Source: JBCCZC01 sp039188505 (GTDB taxonomy: Bacteria; Pseudomonadota; Gammaproteobacteria; Xanthomonadales; SZUA-38). From it: a stretch of DNA of 6,483 bases. The notes under the pieces were generated by a model. That model was given only the letters and a program-made list of their open reading frames with translations, was not told the origin of the DNA and ran no database searches. The position numbers and the translations under genes were made by a program. Positions 1 through 3,670 of this stretch are shown piece by piece. Location of the stretch: NCBI GenBank assembly GCA_039188505.1, contig JBCCZC010000334.1, positions 1 through 6,483 of the forward strand, given 5' to 3'. How positions within the stretch are numbered: position 1 is the stretch's first letter; each line of letters opens with the position of its first letter.

Positions 1-956
1 CCGCGTTCGAGGCGGTCGATCAGCCGACGCCGACCCCGGCCGCCGGCCAGGTTCTGGTCCGCGTCGCCGCGACCAGCGTCAACACGGTCGACACGATGAT
101 TCGTCACATGGGGCCAGAAGAGCTGCCGCTCTCGCCGCAGCCCCCGGCGATCCTCGGCATGGACTTTGCGGGGACCATCGAAGCCGTGGGCGAAGGTGTG
201 TCCGGTTTCTCGGCTGGCGACGAAGTCTACGGCTGCGCGGGTGGCCTCGCGGACCTGCCCGGCGCGCTGGCCGAGTTCATGGTTGCCGACGCCCGCCTGA
301 TTGCACACAAGCCGAAGTCGCTCTCCATGCGTGAAGCCGCGGCGCTGCCGCTGGTCGGCATCACGGCCTACGAAGGACTTCAGCGCGCCGCCGTTTCGCC
401 GGGCCAGAAGGTCCTTGTTCACGGCGGCACTGGCGGTGTCGGCCACGTGGCGGTGCAGGTGGCTCGCGCCATGGGCGCCGAGGTCTACGCCACGGTCTCG
501 TCTGAAGACCAGTTCGGAATCATCGAGGGCTACGGCGCGACGCCCATCAATCGGAAGTCGCACACTGTGCCCGAGTACGTCGAGGCACACACCGACGGCG
601 CGGGCTTCGAGGTGGTCTTCGATTCGGTCGGCGGCGCCAACATGGCGAATTCCTTCGAGGCCGCCGCGCTCAACGGCCAGATCGCCAGCACCGTGTCGAT
701 GCTGTCGCTCGATCTCACCACCGCCCACTTCAAGGGACTCTCGCTGCACGTCGTGTTCATGCTGATCCCTATGCTGCACGACCACGGCCGCGCGGCGCAC
801 GGCGAGATCCTGACGCGCCTCGCCGAACTGGCGGACGAAGGCAAGCTGAAGCCGCTGCTCGACGATTCGAGCTTCGGCCTGACCGAGGTCGGGCTTGCGC
901 ATGAGCGCCTCGGCAGCGGCAAGGCTCTGGGCAAGGTGGTTGTCGATGTGAGTTGA
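1..956 (+). CDS. Zinc-free MDR family NADPH:quinone oxidoreductase-like dehydrogenase (5' partial)
   Basis: The protein belongs to the medium-chain dehydrogenase/reductase superfamily and is probably a cytosolic NAD(P)H-dependent reductase of quinones or other carbonyl/enone substrates. The frame is open from base 3. The codons before the first ATG (96) encode a typical MDR N-terminal strand (VLVRVAATSVNTVD), so the gene begins outside the window and the ATG at 96 is internal. In order, I see the catalytic GroES-like fold with GMDFAGTIEAVGEGV (from about base 156), the AALPLVGITAYEGL segment, and the Rossmann dinucleotide loop HGGTGGVGHVAVQVA (about 420-464). A later FDSVGG motif also matches quinone oxidoreductases. 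The cysteine-rich structural zinc lobe and the catalytic zinc ligands of classical alcohol dehydrogenases are not seen, which favours the zinc-free branch. It ends with TGA at 954-956 and converges on the exported-protein gene. The substrate cannot be told from sequence. Family call is firm; exact activity is not. Confidence 0.9.
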   Translation, partial: AFEAVDQPTPTPAAGQVLVRVAATSVNTVDTMIRHMGPEELPLSPQPPAILGMDFAGTIEAVGEGVSGFSAGDEVYGCAGGLADLPGALAEFMVADARLIAHKPKSLSMREAAALPLVGITAYEGLQRAAVSPGQKVLVHGGTGGVGHVAVQVARAMGAEVYATVSSEDQFGIIEGYGATPINRKSHTVPEYVEAHTDGAGFEVVFDSVGGANMANSFEAAALNGQIASTVSMLSLDLTTAHFKGLSLHVVFMLIPMLHDHGRAAHGEILTRLAELADEGKLKPLLDDSSFGLTEVGLAHERLGSGKALGKVVVDVS

Positions 957-978
957 CTCGAAGGAACTCGGAGCGGGT

Positions 979-995
979 ATCCGTCGAAAACGGAT
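979..995. terminator. Small hairpin just after the dehydrogenase gene
   Basis: ATCCGT (979-984) is perfectly complementary to ACGGAT (990-995) around the five-base loop CGAAA. It lies 22 bases after the dehydrogenase stop, in the gap between two convergent genes. No T-run follows on either strand, so intrinsic termination is only a guess. It may merely be a 3'-end structure. Confidence 0.3.
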
Positions 996-1020
996 GGATG
1001 CCGGCGCAGCACCGGGGCCA

Positions 1021-1043
1021 GCCGCCGAGCCGGCCTCGGCGGC
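1021..1043. terminator. Strong GC hairpin between convergent genes, possible bidirectional terminator
   Basis: GCCGCCGAG (1021-1029) pairs perfectly with CTCGGCGGC (1035-1043) around the loop CCGGC; an A-T pair (1020/1044) extends it to ten pairs. It sits 64 bases past the dehydrogenase stop on the plus strand and 17 bases past the stop of the minus-strand gene. That is where a shared terminator is expected. No U-tract follows on either strand, so it may act with Rho or only stabilise 3' ends. Confidence 0.45.
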
Positions 1044-1060
1044 TAGCGATCAGCCAGGCG

Positions 1061-1774
1061 TCAATTCACGCCGTCGGCGACGGCTCGCCTTCCTATGGCT
1101 GCTCGAACTTCCCCGATCGAGTCAAGCTGCTCCGTCCTACCGGTGCGTCTGTCGATCTCCAGCTGGTCGAGCAGGGGCGTCCCGAGCTTCGAGACAATGC
1201 GCCGCGGCTCTTCGCCTGTATCGGGGATCTCGAAGACAGACGCACCGAGCTTCGAGAGAAAGAAATGAGCGGGCGCAAGCGAGTTTTGTCGGATGAAGAG
1301 CAGAACGGTCTCCGGCGGCGAAAATTCCGGACCGTGAGTCACCTTGGGGTACTCGATCGGAAACGACCTCGGCACGTCACCTTCGAGCGTCTCGAGCGCA
1401 ACGGCCGTCGCCACGACCGTGTCCCGAGGCGTATCTGGATAGACGGCGAACCACCCGTTCGAGGTCGCGACTCGATAAGGCACGCGTTCCGACTGGGGCG
1501 CCACGTCGACGATCTTCGCCAGAACAACGGCATCCGAGATCGCTCGAAGATACTGCAGCGAACGGGGATTCAGCCGGGCGCGCATCTCCATGAGGGCATC
1601 GCTGAACCACTTGCTCTCGTAGCCGGGAGTCGGGCGCATCTCGTCCGCGTAGACCGCATGGCAAACGGTAATTAGGAGGAACGTCAGAACGCCGCGGCGA
1701 GCGGGTGCGACGGAACCAACGGCTCGTTTCGGGCGAGCGCATCTTCGGGCCACGGTGCTTCCTCGAGTTTTCAT
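1061..1774 (-). CDS. Probable exported protein of unknown function
   Basis: I do not recognise a named family. The predicted protein is 237 residues long. A basic N-terminal stretch of about 28 residues is followed by a hydrophobic segment (VLTFLLITVCHAV, residues 29-41) and a good signal peptidase I site, AVYA|DE, after residue 43, so export to the periplasm or beyond is likely. The mature part contains a pattern familiar from many secreted hypothetical proteins. A strand reading AISDAVVLAKIVDV is followed by a variable loop, then TAVALETLEGDVPRSF, then a PPETVLLFIR strand; this suggests a small beta-rich domain. The C-terminal third (EIPDTGEEPRR to the end) is charged. I chose ATG 1774; a GTG at 1789 would add five residues. 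Neither has a convincing ribosome-binding site. The long basic n-region is unusual. The opposite-strand frame is arginine-rich and looks like a shadow. The gene looks less GC-rich than the lanthipeptide operon, so it may have a separate history. Confidence 0.6.
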   Translation of the reverse strand: MKTRGSTVARRCARPKRAVGSVAPARRGVLTFLLITVCHAVYADEMRPTPGYESKWFSDALMEMRARLNPRSLQYLRAISDAVVLAKIVDVAPQSERVPYRVATSNGWFAVYPDTPRDTVVATAVALETLEGDVPRSFPIEYPKVTHGPEFSPPETVLLFIRQNSLAPAHFFLSKLGASVFEIPDTGEEPRRIVSKLGTPLLDQLEIDRRTGRTEQLDSIGEVRAAIGRRAVADGVN

Positions 1775-1802
1775 GGGGCCGAGCGACACCTACGAAAGCC
1801 AG

Positions 1803-1833
1803 CTCGGAAAGGGGTCATCACCCCTTCTTCGAG
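1803..1833 (-). terminator. Hairpin downstream of the acetyltransferase, candidate terminator
   Basis: On the minus strand AAGGGGT and ACCCCTT (1820-1826 and 1809-1815) form a perfect seven-pair stem with a four-base loop. A further CTCG/CGAG pairing (1803-1806 with 1830-1833) closes it after a small internal loop. A short TTT follows the main stem on the minus strand. It is the best candidate for ending the lanthipeptide operon transcript before the exported-protein gene. It also overlaps the TGA (1818-1820) of a short reading frame described separately. The weak T-run keeps confidence moderate. Confidence 0.45.
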
Positions 1834-1916
1834 TCGATCAGGCGGTAGAACCTGCCGCCACGGGCCGGTGCTCCAGCATGACCCTTGGCGGCCCAAGCTC
1901 GCAGCGTGGCCTGCAC
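1818..1916 (-). pseudogene. Short reading frame, possible 3' remnant of a gene
   Basis: In the gap after the acetyltransferase, a minus-strand frame runs from a possible GTG (1914-1916) to TGA (1818-1820), giving 32 residues that end in GGRFYRLIDSKKG. The frame stays open upstream into the acetyltransferase gene. The last 13 or so codons nearly all end in G or C, and the ending resembles a natural protein C-terminus. The stop codon lies inside the loop-side part of a hairpin. It could be the tail of a gene whose front was replaced by the operon, a tiny gene, or chance. There is no cysteine and no leader-core look, so it is not a plausible lanthipeptide precursor. I recognise no family. Confidence 0.2.
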
Positions 1917-1918
1917 TG

Positions 1919-1935
1919 CTCTCGTTGGGCGAGAG
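1919..1935 (-). terminator. Small hairpin after the acetyltransferase stop
   Basis: CTCTCG (1919-1924) and CGAGAG (1930-1935) are perfectly complementary around a five-base loop. The stem begins 24 bases after the acetyltransferase TAG in the minus-strand transcript. It lacks a U-tract, so it is more likely an mRNA 3'-end structure than a complete intrinsic terminator. Confidence 0.3.
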
Positions 1936-1959
1936 GCGTGTCGGATCTGCGCGGGTACG

Positions 1960-2919
1960 CTAAGCCGGTTCGGCGCCTGCCGTATCGGCTACAAGCACCT
2001 TCTCGGTTCCCACGGTCTCCCCGGTGAAGTAGGAATAGGGTCCGAACCAGCGGCGCGAGAATTTCGCCATGCGCGGGTGGTGTAGCGGCGCGACGAACAT
2101 GCCGCGCTTGAAGCCGAAGCGCAGGAGGCGTCGGAAGGATTCCGTGTAGAGCGGCAGGATGCCGCCGACGCCCTGAAACTTCGGGTGCATGAAGCTACAG
2201 GTGTAGCGGACGGTCTCCGCGTCGAGCTTGTGGTTGATCACCCAGCCGATGACCTCGCCCTCGTGGCGCATGCCGACGCTGGTGATGGGCTCGTACTCAC
2301 CCTGGTCATAGTCCCAGGGCAGGAGGTCCGAGGCGATCCAGCCGGTCTCGGCGTGGCTCTGCCTGAGGGCCTCGAGCTCGGAATCCTTGAGGTCCATCCA
2401 GGTGAAGATCTCGAACCCCGCTCGCGGCTTGTAGCGATGGATCCAGGTCGACTCGGCCAGCCGATCCGCCATGAACTTGACCGTGACCATGCGTGGGACC
2501 GGGTCGGCCCAGCCCGCCTCGGCGAGGAGGCGCTCGACCACGTCGATCGACGGCTTGCCGCGCATGAAAACAGCCTTGACCCGCGGCTCCCCCTGCTCGG
2601 CCAGCACCTGCTGGATGCCGGCCAGGAGCGCGCGCCCCAGGCCGTTGCGCCGGAATGATTTCGCCACGAAGAGGGAGAGCAGCTCGGCCGAGTGTTCCTC
2701 CCGGTCAGCTCCTATGGGGCTCTCCGCCAGAGCGAGTCCGACGGGCTGGCCGTCGATGCTCGCCGCGACGGCCACGGGCTGGATCAGGCGCTCGTCGTCG
2801 TCGCTCTGGTGCCGCCGGGCCGGCGCCAGCGGCAGCAGGTGCCGGTAGGCAGGAAAGGTCATTGCGCCAAACCGTTCGGCCTGGTCGGGCGAGAGTCGGT
2901 GGATCGTCACCTCGGGCAT
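1960..2919 (-). CDS. Tandem-domain GNAT family N-acetyltransferase
   Basis: This 319-residue cytosolic enzyme probably transfers an acyl group from acetyl-CoA to an amine. The N-terminal domain (about residues 1-150) is a clear GNAT: a strand and helix opening, the strand LLSLFVAKSF, and the CoA pyrophosphate loop RRNGLGRA at 90-97, followed by a long helix. The C-terminal half (about 165-315) looks like a second, divergent GNAT fold. GEVIGWVINH is followed by YTCSFMHPKFQGVGGILPLY (239-258), where FQGVGG sits at the CoA-loop position. Typical single-domain GNATs have 140-180 residues, so the length fits a fusion. The ATG (2917-2919) follows AAGGAGG (2924-2930) with a four-base spacer and lies 16 bases after the oxygenase stop. 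It is thus the third gene of the lanM operon. A role in acetylating the lanthipeptide or a free amine on it, or in self-protection, is inferred from context. The substrate is unknown. Confidence 0.85.
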   Translation of the reverse strand: MPEVTIHRLSPDQAERFGAMTFPAYRHLLPLAPARRHQSDDDERLIQPVAVAASIDGQPVGLALAESPIGADREEHSAELLSLFVAKSFRRNGLGRALLAGIQQVLAEQGEPRVKAVFMRGKPSIDVVERLLAEAGWADPVPRMVTVKFMADRLAESTWIHRYKPRAGFEIFTWMDLKDSELEALRQSHAETGWIASDLLPWDYDQGEYEPITSVGMRHEGEVIGWVINHKLDAETVRYTCSFMHPKFQGVGGILPLYTESFRRLLRFGFKRGMFVAPLHHPRMAKFSRRWFGPYSYFTGETVGTEKVLVADTAGAEPA

Positions 2920-2923
2920 GCGG

Positions 2924-2930
2924 CCTCCTT
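2924..2930 (-). promoter_or_regulatory. Ribosome-binding site of the acetyltransferase
   Basis: The minus strand reads AAGGAGG here, with four bases between it and the ATG at 2919. It lies inside the 16-base gap after the oxygenase TAG and supports both the chosen start and translation from a shared mRNA. The spacer is short for such a strong match. Confidence 0.75.
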
Positions 2931-2935
2931 GCGCG

Positions 2936-3670
2936 CTACCAGTAGAGAACCCAGCCCCGGCGGGTGGGTAAGGCGTGCGCCTGCAGCGTCAGCCGCTGCT
3001 CGCCGGGCTGCATGTCCGGCATGGGCGCGATCTGGTGGAACAGGTGTCCCGTATGGATGACCGCCTTACCGCGCTCGTAAGGCAAGAAGCGTGGCTTGCG
3101 GTTGGCGTCGAGGGCGGCCTTGCGCTCCTCGCGGCTCATCTTCGGCACGTCGAGGCTGTTGACGTCCCAGAGCCGGAGCCCGGCGCCGCCGGCGGGCAGG
3201 TCGATCGACAGGGTGATCGACAGCTGCCGGTGCCCCTGTACGTCATCGCCGCTCCCATAGGTCGACCAGTCGACGTTCTGGTACTGACGATCGGCGTGGA
3301 TGCTCGCCACGCTTTTCCCCCAGACCTCATCGGCCAAGAAGATGTGGAAACCGGGCAGCGCGATCGTGTCGTCGTAGATCACCGGCTCGCCGATGTGCGC
3401 CTCGACCGCACCGCGAAAGGTCGCGTGGAGCTCGCCGAAGGCTTCGCTCAGGATCGGATTCAGCTCGCTGGCCATGGCGCGATAGCGCGTGTCGCCTTGG
3501 GGAGACGCATCGAGATAGCTCGCTGCGCCGAGCGTAAAGAACGGTGCTTCACCGGCGGCGCGGCTGGTCCAGTACGGTCGCAGCGCGTGGACGCGCTCGG
3601 CGATCCGGTCGCATTCGGCGAGGGAGAGGATCGACAGACGATCACGGTTCGGAGCTTCGACGGTCAGCAC
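2936..3670 (-). CDS. 2-oxoglutarate/Fe(II)-dependent oxygenase, putative lanthipeptide tailoring enzyme
   Basis: The 244-residue protein looks like a cytosolic non-haem iron hydroxylase using 2-oxoglutarate and oxygen. In the C-terminal jelly-roll, the metal triad is visible. H125 and D127 form the HxD motif (ASIHADRQY, about base 3298), and H212 is the distal histidine in GHLFHQIAP (about base 3037). R226 in GEQRLTLQAH (about base 2995) is placed to bind the 2-oxoglutarate carboxylate. The strands LSITLSIDLP and GLRLWDV lie between. The N-terminal 90 residues are mainly helical. I chose the GTG at 3668-3670 because AAGGAGG (3678-3684) lies seven bases before it. A GTG at 3718 would add 16 residues that only repeat the lanM 3' end in another frame. 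The start overlaps the lanM stop (GTGCTGA), indicating translational coupling. By analogy with CinX, which hydroxylates Asp in cinnamycin, it may hydroxylate the LanM product; that is inference. It could instead act on a free amino acid. Confidence 0.82.
   Translation of the reverse strand: MLTVEAPNRDRLSILSLAECDRIAERVHALRPYWTSRAAGEAPFFTLGAASYLDASPQGDTRYRAMASELNPILSEAFGELHATFRGAVEAHIGEPVIYDDTIALPGFHIFLADEVWGKSVASIHADRQYQNVDWSTYGSGDDVQGHRQLSITLSIDLPAGGAGLRLWDVNSLDVPKMSREERKAALDANRKPRFLPYERGKAVIHTGHLFHQIAPMPDMQPGEQRLTLQAHALPTRRGWVLYW

Noticed and set aside
953..1675. Plus-strand 240-codon open frame
   Set aside because: It is antisense to the exported-protein gene, rich in Arg with no recognisable domain, and overlaps the dehydrogenase end; the minus-strand frame has a signal peptide and strand-like pattern.
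1674..1679. Plus-strand AGGAGG as a ribosome-binding site
   Set aside because: No start codon follows at a usable distance, and it lies within the signal-peptide codons of the minus-strand gene.
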